From Bacteroidales bacterium (GTDB lineage: Bacteria > Bacteroidota > Bacteroidia > Bacteroidales > UBA932), in assembly GCA_024402115.1 (NCBI GenBank), contig JAKSJQ010000003.1, positions 1-64,000 of the forward strand: DNA of 64,000 nucleotides. Reading direction: 5' to 3'. Shown one piece after another: positions 15,673-24,404 of this stretch. Each line of letters opens with the position of its first letter. The first letter of the stretch is position 1. Below the pieces are notes generated by a model, which had not been told where the DNA came from, did not search any database, and saw only the letters and a program-made list of their open reading frames with translations. The position numbers and the translations under genes are program-made.

Positions 15673-17862
15673 ATGAGTAGTATTTTAAGATTTGAGGTGG
15701 TGAACAAGGCTTTCACCAGGAAGGAATTTAAAATCGAGGTGCCAAAAGTTGCTCCGTCCGATTATTTCGCAGAATCAGTGTTCGACAGGGCAAAGATGCA
15801 GAAGTATCTTGACCCTTCTTCACTCAAGGCTCTCATCGCGTGCATCGACAACGGAGTGTCTCTCGACATGAAGACCGCAGATGCAGTTGCAGCCGGAATG
15901 AAGAAGTGGGCTCTTGATCACGGAGTGACCCATTATACACATTGGTTCCAGCCTCTGACTGAAGGAACAGCAGAGAAGCACGACGGTTTCATCGAGCATG
16001 ACGGCAAGGGCGGCGTACTCATGGAATTCGACGGCAAGATCCTCATCCAGCAGGAGCCGGACGCGAGCTCATTCCCTTCTGGTGGTATCCGCTCTACCTT
16101 CGAGGCTCGCGGTTACTCTGCATGGGATCCAACCTCACCAGTGTTCATCATCGGTGACACTCTCATGATCCCTACTATATTTGTATCGTACACGGGCGAA
16201 GCACTCGACTACAAGGTTCCTCTCAAGAAGGCGCTCAACGCAGTCGACAAGGCAGCTACCGCAGTCGCTCAGTATTTCTATCCAGAGGTCAAGAAGGTCG
16301 TTTCAAACCTTGGATGGGAGCAGGAGTACTTCCTCGTTGATGAGGCTCTCTACGCAGCTCGTCCTGATCTCGTGATGACTGGAAGAACCCTCATGGGCCA
16401 TGATTCAGCAAAGAACCAGCAGATGGATGACCACTACTTCGGTAGCATTCCTGAGAGAGTGGAGGAATTCATGAAGGACATCGAGATCGAAGGCCTCAAG
16501 CTCGGAATCCCTGTAAAGACAAGGCACAACGAGGTCGCTCCTAACCAGTTCGAGCTCGCACCTATATTCGAGGAGACCAACCTCGCAGTTGACCACAACA
16601 TGCTCATGATGTCGATCATGAGGCGCGTAGCAAGGAAGCACGGTTTCCGTTGCCTTCTCCACGAGAAGCCTTTCAAGGGCGTCAACGGTTCTGGAAAGCA
16701 CAACAACTGGTCTCTCTCTACCGACACCGGCGTGCTTCTCCATGCACCTGGTAAGACCGTCGAGGACAACCTCCGTTTCGTAACCTTCATCACTGAGACC
16801 CTCAAGGGTGTATACGATCACAACGGTCTTCTCAAGGCCAGCATCATGTCTGCAAGCAACGCGCACCGTCTCGGCGCAAACGAGGCACCTCCTGCAATCA
16901 TCTCATCATTCCTCGGCAAGACCGTGACTGCACTGCTCGAGCATGTGGAGAAGGCAGATGAGGATGCTCTCAAGGTTACCGGCAAGACTTCCTTCAGCCT
17001 TGACCTTCCTTCTATCCCATCTCTTCTCAGGGATAACACCGACCGAAACAGGACATCTCCTTTCGCATTCACCGGAAACCGTTTCGAGTTCAGGGCAGTA
17101 GGTTCTGAGGCAAACTGCGCAAGTGCAATGCTTACCCTCAATGCAGCAGTAGCTGAGGCTCTCGCAGACTTCAAGGTACGCGTAGACGCTCTCATCGAGG
17201 CAGGTGACAGCAAGGAAGTAGCAATTCTCAAGGTCGTTCGCGAGGATATCAAGTACATCAAGCCTATCATCTTCAACGGCAACGGTTATGGCGACGAGTG
17301 GAAGGAAGAGGCACAGAAGAGGGGACTCGACTGCGAGACCTCTGCACCTCTCATCTTCGACGCTTACCTCAAGGATTCTTCAGTGAAGATGTTCGAGAAG
17401 ACCAAGGTGATGACCATCCACGAGCTCGAGGCACGTAACGAGATCAAGTGGGAGACCTACACCAAGAAGATCCAGATCGAGAGCCGTATCTTCGGTGACC
17501 TCTGTCTCAACCATATCATCCCTGTCGTGACAAGGTACCAGAGCATGCTCATCGACAATGTCCACAAGGTGATGGAAATCTTCCCTGAGGTGAAGGCTCT
17601 CCATATCTCTCATGAGAACATGAAGCTCATCGAGAAGATCAGCGAGCATGAGTCGTTCATCATCGAGAACGTAGACAAGATGATCGAGGCCCGCAAGGTT
17701 GCGAACAAGATCGAGTCTGAGCGTGAGAAGGCTATTGCATACCACGACACCGTGGCTCCTCTTCTCGAGGCTATCAGGTACCATGTAGATAAGCTCGAGA
17801 TCATCGTCGACGACGAGTCATGGCCTCTCCCTAAGTACCGTGAACTTCTTTTCATTAGATAA
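15673..17862 (+). CDS. glnN: Glutamine synthetase, type III
   Basis: A 729-aa cytosolic enzyme forming glutamine from glutamate, ammonia and ATP; 729 aa is the usual length of Bacteroidales GSIII. It opens MSSILRFEVVNKAF and shows the GSIII signatures EQEYFLVD (metal-binding glutamates), EVAPNQFELAP, and GVNGSGKHNNWS (His of the active site). Type III enzymes are dodecamers and lack the adenylylation site of type I. The gene is first in a rightward operon with asnB. Its transcription should be gated by the Asn/Gln-rich leader and terminator just upstream, so that synthesis rises when glutaminyl-tRNA falls. Confidence 0.97.
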   Translation: MSSILRFEVVNKAFTRKEFKIEVPKVAPSDYFAESVFDRAKMQKYLDPSSLKALIACIDNGVSLDMKTADAVAAGMKKWALDHGVTHYTHWFQPLTEGTAEKHDGFIEHDGKGGVLMEFDGKILIQQEPDASSFPSGGIRSTFEARGYSAWDPTSPVFIIGDTLMIPTIFVSYTGEALDYKVPLKKALNAVDKAATAVAQYFYPEVKKVVSNLGWEQEYFLVDEALYAARPDLVMTGRTLMGHDSAKNQQMDDHYFGSIPERVEEFMKDIEIEGLKLGIPVKTRHNEVAPNQFELAPIFEETNLAVDHNMLMMSIMRRVARKHGFRCLLHEKPFKGVNGSGKHNNWSLSTDTGVLLHAPGKTVEDNLRFVTFITETLKGVYDHNGLLKASIMSASNAHRLGANEAPPAIISSFLGKTVTALLEHVEKADEDALKVTGKTSFSLDLPSIPSLLRDNTDRNRTSPFAFTGNRFEFRAVGSEANCASAMLTLNAAVAEALADFKVRVDALIEAGDSKEVAILKVVREDIKYIKPIIFNGNGYGDEWKEEAQKRGLDCETSAPLIFDAYLKDSSVKMFEKTKVMTIHELEARNEIKWETYTKKIQIESRIFGDLCLNHIIPVVTRYQSMLIDNVHKVMEIFPEVKALHISHENMKLIEKISEHESFIIENVDKMIEARKVANKIESEREKAIAYHDTVAPLLEAIRYHVDKLEIIVDDESWPLPKYRELLFIR

Positions 17863-17882
17863 TTTAAACTGATAACTGATTC

Positions 17883-17916
17883 AGCAGGCCGCCCGGGCGG
17901 ACCGGTGCGGCCTGCT
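17883..17916 (+). other. Intergenic hairpin between glnN and asnB
   Basis: AGCAGGCCGC (17883-17892) / GCGGCCTGCT (17907-17916), a perfect 10-bp GC-rich stem with a 14-nt loop, followed only by TTATT. It may be a partial terminator or a stabilising 3' end that lowers asnB expression relative to glnN. Confidence 0.7.
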
Positions 17917-17935
17917 TATTAAACCTATAAGGACT

Positions 17936-19603
17936 ATGTGTGGAATAGTAGGAATATTCGATATTAAGGAGCAGAGCCCCCAGCTTAGGACAAAGGCTCT
18001 CAAGATGTCTCAGAAGATACGCCATAGAGGACCGGATTGGAGCGGAATCTATGTGGGTAAGAGTGCGATTCTAGCCCATGAGAGGCTTTCTATCGTGGAC
18101 CCTCTCTCTGGTGGACAGCCACTCATCTCGCCGGATGGAAAGCATATCCTCGCGGTGAATGGTGAAATTTACAACCATAAGGCTATCCGTGAGCAGCTTG
18201 CTGGTAAGTACGAGTTCAAGACCCAGAGCGACTGTGAGGTCATCCTCGCTCTCTATCAGGAGAAGGGCATCGATTTCCTCGAGGACCTCAGCGGTATCTT
18301 CGGCTTCGCCCTCTATGACGAGGAGAAGGACGAGTATCTCATCGCCAGGGATCCTATCGGAGTCATTCCTCTCTATATCGGCCATGATTCAGAAGGTAAG
18401 CTCTATGTCGCAAGCGAGCTCAAGGCTCTCGAAGGCTTCTGCGACGAGTATGAGCCTTTCCTCCCTGGTCACCTCTATTCCAGCCGTGAGGGAAAGATGA
18501 GAAGATGGTGGACCAGAGATTGGTTCGAGTATGACAACGTGAAGGAAAACAATGTGCTCCCAAGCGAGCTCAAGGCCTCCCTCGAGGCTGCTGTGAAGCG
18601 TCAGCTCATGTGTGACGTGCCTTACGGAGTGCTCCTTTCAGGTGGACTCGACAGCTCTGTGACCAGCGCCATCGCAATGAAATATTCCGCTCGAAGAGTC
18701 GAGACTGACGACGCCAAGGAGGCTTGGTGGCCACGTCTCCATTCATTCGCAGTCGGCCTCAAGGGCGCACCGGACCTTGCCAAGGCGAGGGAAGTTGCCG
18801 ACTTTATCGGCACCGTACACCATGAGGTGAACTATACCGTCCAGGAGGGACTCGATGCCATCCGCGACGTGATCTACTTCATCGAGACCTACGATGTGAC
18901 GACAGTCCGCGCCAGCACTCCGATGTACCTGCTTGCACGTGTGATCAGGTCCATGGGTATCAAGATGGTGCTTTCCGGAGAGGGAGCCGACGAGGTATTC
19001 GGAGGATATCTCTACTTCCACAAGGCTCCGTCTGCAGAGGAGTTCCACAAGGAGACCGTCCGCAAGCTCGGAAAGCTCTACCTCTATGATTGCCTGCGCG
19101 CGAACAAGAGTCTCTGCGCATGGGGAGTCGAGGGCCGCGTGCCTTTCCTCGATAAGGAATTCCTTGACGTAGCCATGTCCATCAGACCTGACGCAAAGAT
19201 GTGTCCTGGCTCTACCATAGAGAAGAAGATAGTCCGTGAGGCATTCGAGGACATGCTCCCAGAGAGCGTGGCATGGCGTCAGAAGGAGCAGTTCTCCGAC
19301 GGCGTGGGCTATTCATGGATCGATACCCTCAAGAAGGTGACCTCAGAGGCTGTCAGCGACGAGCAGATGGCTCATGCGGCAGAACGCTTCCCGATCAACA
19401 CCCCGATGAACAAGGAAGAGTACTACTACAGGTCAATCTTCGAGGAGCATTTCCCTAGCGCAAGCGCAGCACGCAGCGTGCCTCACGAGGCCAGCGTGGC
19501 ATGCTCTACCGCGATCGCTCTCGAGTGGGACGCAGCATGGAAGGGCCAGAACGAGCCTAGCGGCCGTGCTATCAAGGGCGTGCACGAGCAGTCTTACAAA
19601 TAG
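17936..19603 (+). CDS. asnB: Asparagine synthetase B, glutamine-hydrolysing
   Basis: A 555-aa enzyme that makes asparagine from aspartate, ATP and glutamine. It begins MCGIVGIFD, so Cys2 is the class II glutaminase nucleophile after Met removal; RHRGPDWSG and VNGEIYNH line the glutaminase site. The synthetase domain has the P-loop LLSGGLDSSVTSA and SGEGADEVFGGY. It lies 73 nt after glnN and 32 nt before the ATP-grasp gene. Both products of this operon's first two genes, Gln and Asn, are the residues enriched in the leader peptide. Confidence 0.97.
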   Translation: MCGIVGIFDIKEQSPQLRTKALKMSQKIRHRGPDWSGIYVGKSAILAHERLSIVDPLSGGQPLISPDGKHILAVNGEIYNHKAIREQLAGKYEFKTQSDCEVILALYQEKGIDFLEDLSGIFGFALYDEEKDEYLIARDPIGVIPLYIGHDSEGKLYVASELKALEGFCDEYEPFLPGHLYSSREGKMRRWWTRDWFEYDNVKENNVLPSELKASLEAAVKRQLMCDVPYGVLLSGGLDSSVTSAIAMKYSARRVETDDAKEAWWPRLHSFAVGLKGAPDLAKAREVADFIGTVHHEVNYTVQEGLDAIRDVIYFIETYDVTTVRASTPMYLLARVIRSMGIKMVLSGEGADEVFGGYLYFHKAPSAEEFHKETVRKLGKLYLYDCLRANKSLCAWGVEGRVPFLDKEFLDVAMSIRPDAKMCPGSTIEKKIVREAFEDMLPESVAWRQKEQFSDGVGYSWIDTLKKVTSEAVSDEQMAHAAERFPINTPMNKEEYYYRSIFEEHFPSASAARSVPHEASVACSTAIALEWDAAWKGQNEPSGRAIKGVHEQSYK

Positions 19604-19635
19604 AAAAACGAAGAACTTAACAAGTATAAACGACA

Positions 19636-20973
19636 ATGCAGACACTCATCGAAAGCCGTGATTCGGTCAACAATTGGATGGAACGCTACGGCGTCCGGTT
19701 CGGAGTCTATAAGAACGGAATCTTCAACGAGCAGATTTTCCCTTTTGACTCCATCCCCAGAACCATTTCCCACAAGGACTGGCAGATGCTCGAAGCCGGT
19801 CTCATCCAGAGGGTGAAGGCTCTTAATGCGTTCCTCTGGGACATCTATCACGAGAAGAATATCATCAAGGACGGCGTTGTCCCTGAGGAGTTCGTCTATG
19901 CTTCAAAGGGCTATATGCCCGAGTGCGAGTCAGTCGATCCTACCTGCAAGGTCTATTCCCACATCAGCGGAATAGACCTTGTCGAGGGTAAGGATGGCAA
20001 CTGGTTCATACTCGAGGATAATCTCCGAATCCCCTCAGGAGCATCCTATCCTCTTATTGCCAGGGAGATTACCCGCAAGGTCTCTCCGACGACCTTCATC
20101 GACAACAGCGTCGCCGATAACCGTGACTATGCCGATATCCTCAAGGATATGATGGACAACATGAACGGTGGACGAGGCATCAATGTCATCCTGACCCCAG
20201 GAAGATACAACTCTGCTTTCTTCGAGCACAGCTACCTTGCCGAGAAGACTGGTGCGGTGCTGGCTTTCCCTGGTGACATGATGGTCGAGGACGACATCGT
20301 ATACTATACAGGTATCTACAAGGAAAAGGTACGCGTCGGTGCAATCTACCGCAGGGTGAGCGACGAATACATGGACCCTATGGCTTTCGAGGCAAGTTCT
20401 CTACTCGGCGTTCCTAATCTCTTCCAGGCTTATAAGAAAGGTACTGTTGCCGTACTCAACGGCTTCGGAAACGGAGTCGCAGACGACAAGGGCATCTATT
20501 ATTTCGTTCCAAAGATGGTGAAATACTATCTCGGTGAGGAACCTATACTCCACAATGCTCCGACCTACCTTCCATATTATAAGGAAGACTACGACTACAT
20601 CCTTGCAAACATCTCCAAGCTCGTCATCAAGGACGTAAGCGAGGCCGGCGGATATGGAGTCGTATTCGGTAGGGACCTCACTCCTGAGAAGCTCGAAGAG
20701 CTCAAGACCCTCATCGTCGAGCAGCCACGTCGTTGGATTGCCCAGGAGGTGATCGACTTCAAGGATCTCGAGATTCTCGAAGGCGATACCAAGGTATGGC
20801 GTAAAGCTGACCTCAGGGCTTTCGTGGTGACCGGAGGCAAGAGCGAGGACGGTACTCCTGCCGTCAAGGTATGGAAGAGTGGACTCACGAGATTCTCGAG
20901 GAATCCGAACTCCTTCGTGGTGAATTCCAGCCAGGGTGGCGGATTCAAGGATACATGGGTGATGAACAAATAG
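19636..20973 (+). CDS. Circularly permuted ATP-grasp protein (DUF404/DUF407 type)
   Basis: A 445-aa cytosolic protein of the circularly permuted ATP-grasp family. Typical segments are RVKALNAFLWDIYHE, VDLVEGKDGNWFILEDNLRIPSG and GGYGVVFGRDL, with KVWKSGLTRF near the end. The family is predicted to form peptide or isopeptide bonds (amidoligase), usually beside an alpha-E protein and a transglutaminase, as here. It starts 32 nt after asnB and ends 9 nt before the alpha-E gene. The substrate is not known for this family; a glutamate- or glutamine-containing product is suggested only by the position after glnN-asnB. Confidence 0.88.
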   Translation: MQTLIESRDSVNNWMERYGVRFGVYKNGIFNEQIFPFDSIPRTISHKDWQMLEAGLIQRVKALNAFLWDIYHEKNIIKDGVVPEEFVYASKGYMPECESVDPTCKVYSHISGIDLVEGKDGNWFILEDNLRIPSGASYPLIAREITRKVSPTTFIDNSVADNRDYADILKDMMDNMNGGRGINVILTPGRYNSAFFEHSYLAEKTGAVLAFPGDMMVEDDIVYYTGIYKEKVRVGAIYRRVSDEYMDPMAFEASSLLGVPNLFQAYKKGTVAVLNGFGNGVADDKGIYYFVPKMVKYYLGEEPILHNAPTYLPYYKEDYDYILANISKLVIKDVSEAGGYGVVFGRDLTPEKLEELKTLIVEQPRRWIAQEVIDFKDLEILEGDTKVWRKADLRAFVVTGGKSEDGTPAVKVWKSGLTRFSRNPNSFVVNSSQGGGFKDTWVMNK

Positions 20974-20982
20974 ACTATAACG

Positions 20983-21681
20983 ATGGAAAAACTCATACTT
21001 TCTCCCGCTAAGGGAAACAGCCTCTATTGGCTTGGACGTTACACTGAAAGGATCTACCTCTGTCTCCACCTGCTCCGCAAGTGCTACGACATGATGATCG
21101 ACGGGGACTCAGACGAGTACTCGCGCTATATCGAGAAGATTGGCAATTTCGTCGTATATGGCGACGAGGGGGCAATCAGAAGAGGCCTCATCAACGATGC
21201 TACCAATCCTGCTGCTCTGATCTCATGCATCGAGTGCGCCAATGACAACGCTCTCGTAGTGAGGGAGGAGATTACCTCCCATACGCTCGGATATGTTCAG
21301 CTCTGTCTCGAAGCTCTCAGAAAATCCAGCAAGAACGATAGCGAACCTAACGTGGATTTCCTCCAGACACTTACTGACTGGATACTCGCTTTCTGGGGCT
21401 CGGTCGAGGAGAGAGTCTACGATGAGCGCGTCAAGACCCTGCTGAAGATAGGAAAGCTCGTCGAGCATATTGACATGAACATAAGGTTCGGATACAAGTT
21501 CTACAGGATAGAAGAGGCTCTCATGACGCTCTCATTCTATCGAAAGTTACAGCCTAACGCCTTCAACCCAGATGCCTTCGACGATCTGAAGGCCCTTCTT
21601 GTGGAAGGAATGTACGAGCCTGAGAACGTGATTTACACCAACAAGGTACTGTCAATTCTCGGGAATCTCGTAACTTTGTAA
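20983..21681 (+). CDS. Alpha-E domain protein (DUF403)
   Basis: A 232-aa all-helical protein starting MEKLILSPAKGNSLYWLGRYTERIY, the conserved opening of alpha-E proteins (SVANSLYWLGRYIERAE type). It is shorter than the ~310 aa common in Proteobacteria, with the loss in the middle and C-terminal part. The function is unknown; it is nearly always encoded beside the permuted ATP-grasp and a transglutaminase. The gaps here are 9 nt to the ATP-grasp gene and 3 nt to the transglutaminase gene, so the three are translated from one message. Confidence 0.85.
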   Translation: MEKLILSPAKGNSLYWLGRYTERIYLCLHLLRKCYDMMIDGDSDEYSRYIEKIGNFVVYGDEGAIRRGLINDATNPAALISCIECANDNALVVREEITSHTLGYVQLCLEALRKSSKNDSEPNVDFLQTLTDWILAFWGSVEERVYDERVKTLLKIGKLVEHIDMNIRFGYKFYRIEEALMTLSFYRKLQPNAFNPDAFDDLKALLVEGMYEPENVIYTNKVLSILGNLVTL

Positions 21682-21684
21682 TTG

Positions 21685-22470
21685 ATGAAGACTTTCCTTT
21701 ACTCATACGAGTCCAAGGCAAGTTTCTCCAGACCGGTCACGGCGCACAGCTTCCTTCTCAGGGCTGTCCCTTACGACGATGACGTACAGACTCTCGTCGA
21801 ATCATCGGTGGAGATAAGCTCAGGACCATGCTTGCTTTCGACCTCCACGGACGTGTGGGGGTCGGAACTGGTGTATGGGCATATCGCGGAAGCGCACGCG
21901 GAGTTCTCCTATGTGAGCAAGGGAAAGATAGTCGTCAGCGGTGGCCGCCGAAAGGAAGAGAGGCCTTCTCCGGTGTTCTCGCTGCCATCGTCACTCGCAT
22001 CTTATGAGCCTTCGATGGCGCCTTTGCTTAGGGACGAATCCGCTAAGTCGGCTGCGATGGAGATGGCATTGGCGGTGAAGGAGAGGATTTCTTATGTTCC
22101 GGGATCGACAGGCAATGCCACCACCGCCATGCAGGCCTATTCCCAGTCCTGCGGAGTGTGCCAGGACTTTTCCCACATCCTGATCGCACTCTGTCGCCAC
22201 ATCGGCATCCCAGCCCGCTATGTCTGCGGCTTCTATGAAGGAGAAGGGGAGACGCATGCGTGGGTGGAGATATGGTCCGATGGAGAATGGGTCGGAATCG
22301 ATCCTACCGCCGGACGACTCTGTGACGACAGGTATATCGCGCTCGGAAGGGGAAGGGACGCAGCTGACTGTCCGGTCAACCGTGGCCTTTTCACCGGGAT
22401 AGTGACCCAGTCAACCCAGACCGTGGTCAAGGTAAAACAGATAAATGAAGATGGTAAAGACAATATTTGA
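21685..22470 (+). CDS. Transglutaminase-like cysteine protease
   Basis: A 261-aa protein with the transglutaminase-like triad: Cys in GVCQDFSH, His in ETHAWVEIW and Asp in GIDPTAG. An N-terminal beta domain (YSYESKASFSRPVTAHSF) precedes it, as in the family found next to alpha-E proteins. ATG at 21685 is preferred to TTG three bases earlier. It likely hydrolyses or transfers an amide made by the ATP-grasp partner. Its last 26 bases overlap the start of the M14 gene. Confidence 0.9.
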   Translation: MKTFLYSYESKASFSRPVTAHSFLLRAVPYDDDVQTLVESSVEISSGPCLLSTSTDVWGSELVYGHIAEAHAEFSYVSKGKIVVSGGRRKEERPSPVFSLPSSLASYEPSMAPLLRDESAKSAAMEMALAVKERISYVPGSTGNATTAMQAYSQSCGVCQDFSHILIALCRHIGIPARYVCGFYEGEGETHAWVEIWSDGEWVGIDPTAGRLCDDRYIALGRGRDAADCPVNRGLFTGIVTQSTQTVVKVKQINEDGKDNI

Positions 22471-23377
22471 GACCTCCATGCCAGTTGACGAGAAATTCTC
22501 GATCAAGAAGCACGTCATCAGGCATGGTGAGGGAAAGAAACGCATCTGCATAGTCACTGGAACCCATGGTGACGAGCTGGAAGGACAGTACATCTGCTTC
22601 CAGCTGCAGCATGAAATAATGAAGGAACTCGAATTCCTCGACGGTACCTTGGAGGTATATCCTGCCCTGAATCCTATGGGCATTGATTCGATCACCCGCG
22701 GAATACCGAACTTCGACCTGGATATGAACCGTATTTTCCCCGGAGATCCGGACGGAACGATGGCAGAGCAGGCTGCGGCTGCGGTGGTTGAGGACCTCAA
22801 GGGCGCGGACATGGTCATCGACATCCATTCCAGCAACATCTTCCTTCGCGAGGTTCCGCAGGTGAGAATCAGCGAACAGACAGCAGATATGCTCGTCCCT
22901 ATGGCCCGTCACCTCAATCTTTCCTTCATCTGGGTTCATGCCGCTGCCACCGTGCTTGAGTCGACGCTCGCACATTCTCTCAATTCCATCGGTACTCCGA
23001 CCTTGGTCGTGGAACTCGGCGTGGGTATGAGAATCAACCATTACTATGGCAGGAAGATTACGCTCGGCATCAAGAATCTGATGCGCAACATGGGCATGTG
23101 GAAGGGCGACATAGACATGAACGAAATTTCGGATCCTATAATCTCTACCGGAGATCAGGTCAACTTCGTCAATGCTCCGGCTTCCGGAATTTTCTCGACT
23201 GAGACCCATAACAACAGGATAGTCGAGGAAGGGGACAGCCTCGGCCAGATTATCAGTCCGCTCACCGGAGAGGTCATCGAGGATATCAAGTCGCCTTGTA
23301 GAGGTTATCTTTTCACGATAAGGGCATATCCGGTCTGCTACGAAGGCTCGTTGCTCGCACGTATTCACCGCTTGTAG
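22445..23377 (+). CDS. M14-family zinc deacylase (AstE/AspA-like)
   Basis: A 310-aa succinylglutamate desuccinylase/aspartoacylase-type protein. Zinc ligands are present: His and Glu in GTHGDELEG and His in VIDIHSS; the downstream segment NFDLDMNRIFPG is the usual substrate-binding Arg region. A C-terminal beta domain (APASGIFSTE, GQIISPLTGEVIED) resembles the biotinyl-like fold of this family. The start overlaps the transglutaminase by 26 nt; ATG at 22451 is an alternative. It probably releases an acyl or amino-acid group from the product of the ATP-grasp operon. Confidence 0.88.
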   Translation: MKMVKTIFETSMPVDEKFSIKKHVIRHGEGKKRICIVTGTHGDELEGQYICFQLQHEIMKELEFLDGTLEVYPALNPMGIDSITRGIPNFDLDMNRIFPGDPDGTMAEQAAAAVVEDLKGADMVIDIHSSNIFLREVPQVRISEQTADMLVPMARHLNLSFIWVHAAATVLESTLAHSLNSIGTPTLVVELGVGMRINHYYGRKITLGIKNLMRNMGMWKGDIDMNEISDPIISTGDQVNFVNAPASGIFSTETHNNRIVEEGDSLGQIISPLTGEVIEDIKSPCRGYLFTIRAYPVCYEGSLLARIHRL

Positions 23378-23386
23378 GATAAGGAA

Positions 23387-24322
23387 ATGAAGAAGGAGAT
23401 ACTTTTCAGCATGGAGTCGCCATACCGCGACACATTCAGGATATGGGGATACCGTTTCGGCTCAGGAAAGAAGAGCCTGGCCGTGATCGGCGCTCTCAGG
23501 GGTGATGAGGTGCATCAGCAGCTCGTATGTGCGGAGCTGATCTCGAGACTCCGGGTGATGGAAGAGCAGGGACATCTGATTCCAGGCCATGAGATACTCG
23601 TCGTGCCTTCTGCGAATCCTTTCTCGACCAACATTGAGAAGCGTTTCTGGGCCATGGACAACACCGACATCAACAGGATGTTCCCTGGATATGATCTTGG
23701 TGAAACCACCCAGAGAATAGCTTCCGGACTTTTCGAAGCCATCAAGGACTACGCTTACGGCGTCCAGATGGCAAGTTCATATATGCCGGGAGATTTCATC
23801 CCTCATGTGAGGCTGATGAAGACGGGCTTGGAAGACCTGGAGACGGCGAAGCTGTTCGGAATGCCATATGTGGCGATTCGCGATCCTAAGCCTTTCGACA
23901 CAACGACGCTCAACTACAACTGGCAGATATGGAATGCCAAGGCTTACTCAATCTACGGCGGGCAGAACGATGACGTTAGCATGGCCAGCACGAAGTCCGT
24001 GGTCAGCACGCTTTTGAAGTTCATCTTCAAGATAGGTCTGGCGGACATCTCGTCCGATGCGTCAAAGCCTTCATTCGATTCGGTCGTGTTCAATGAGAAC
24101 ACGCTGATCACTCTCAAGGCTCCTGCGGCTGGTGTTTTCCGAAAGAAGGTTGGCGCCGGCACTGAGGTACATACGGGTCAGGTGATAGCCAGAATCGTGG
24201 ATCCATACGAAGGCACTGTGCTTGATAGTCTCGCGTCCCCTTGCGACGGAGTCGTGTTCTATGCGCTGAACAAACCTCTCGCGCTGCTCAACGTCCCTCT
24301 GTTCAGAATCAGACCGTTCTGA
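23387..24322 (+). CDS. M14-family deacylase paralogue lacking zinc ligands
   Basis: A 311-aa paralogue of the preceding gene, with matching layout: GALRGDEVHQ, NTDINRMFPGYD and the C-terminal APAAGVFRKK domain. Two of three metal ligands are changed: the His of GTHGDE is Arg (ALRGDE), and the His of DIHSS is Ala (QMASS). The Glu remains. It is therefore probably not a zinc hydrolase and may be a regulatory or structural partner of its active neighbour, 9 nt upstream. A hairpin (GACCGTTCT 24312-24320 / AGAATGGTC 24325-24333) overlaps the stop codon and may end the operon. Confidence 0.82.
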   Translation: MKKEILFSMESPYRDTFRIWGYRFGSGKKSLAVIGALRGDEVHQQLVCAELISRLRVMEEQGHLIPGHEILVVPSANPFSTNIEKRFWAMDNTDINRMFPGYDLGETTQRIASGLFEAIKDYAYGVQMASSYMPGDFIPHVRLMKTGLEDLETAKLFGMPYVAIRDPKPFDTTTLNYNWQIWNAKAYSIYGGQNDDVSMASTKSVVSTLLKFIFKIGLADISSDASKPSFDSVVFNENTLITLKAPAAGVFRKKVGAGTEVHTGQVIARIVDPYEGTVLDSLASPCDGVVFYALNKPLALLNVPLFRIRPF

Positions 24323-24368
24323 CCAGAATGGTCGGCATTTGTGTGTGGTGATTCTGCTAATTATTCTT

Positions 24369-24376
24369 ACATTTGG
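24369..24376 (+). promoter_or_regulatory. -7 box TACATTTG of the alcohol dehydrogenase gene
   Basis: Exact TAnnTTTG match 28 nt before the start codon; no well-spaced TTG is visible upstream. Confidence 0.5.
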
Positions 24377-24404
24377 AAATTAGAAACAATAACACAAACT
24401 AGAT

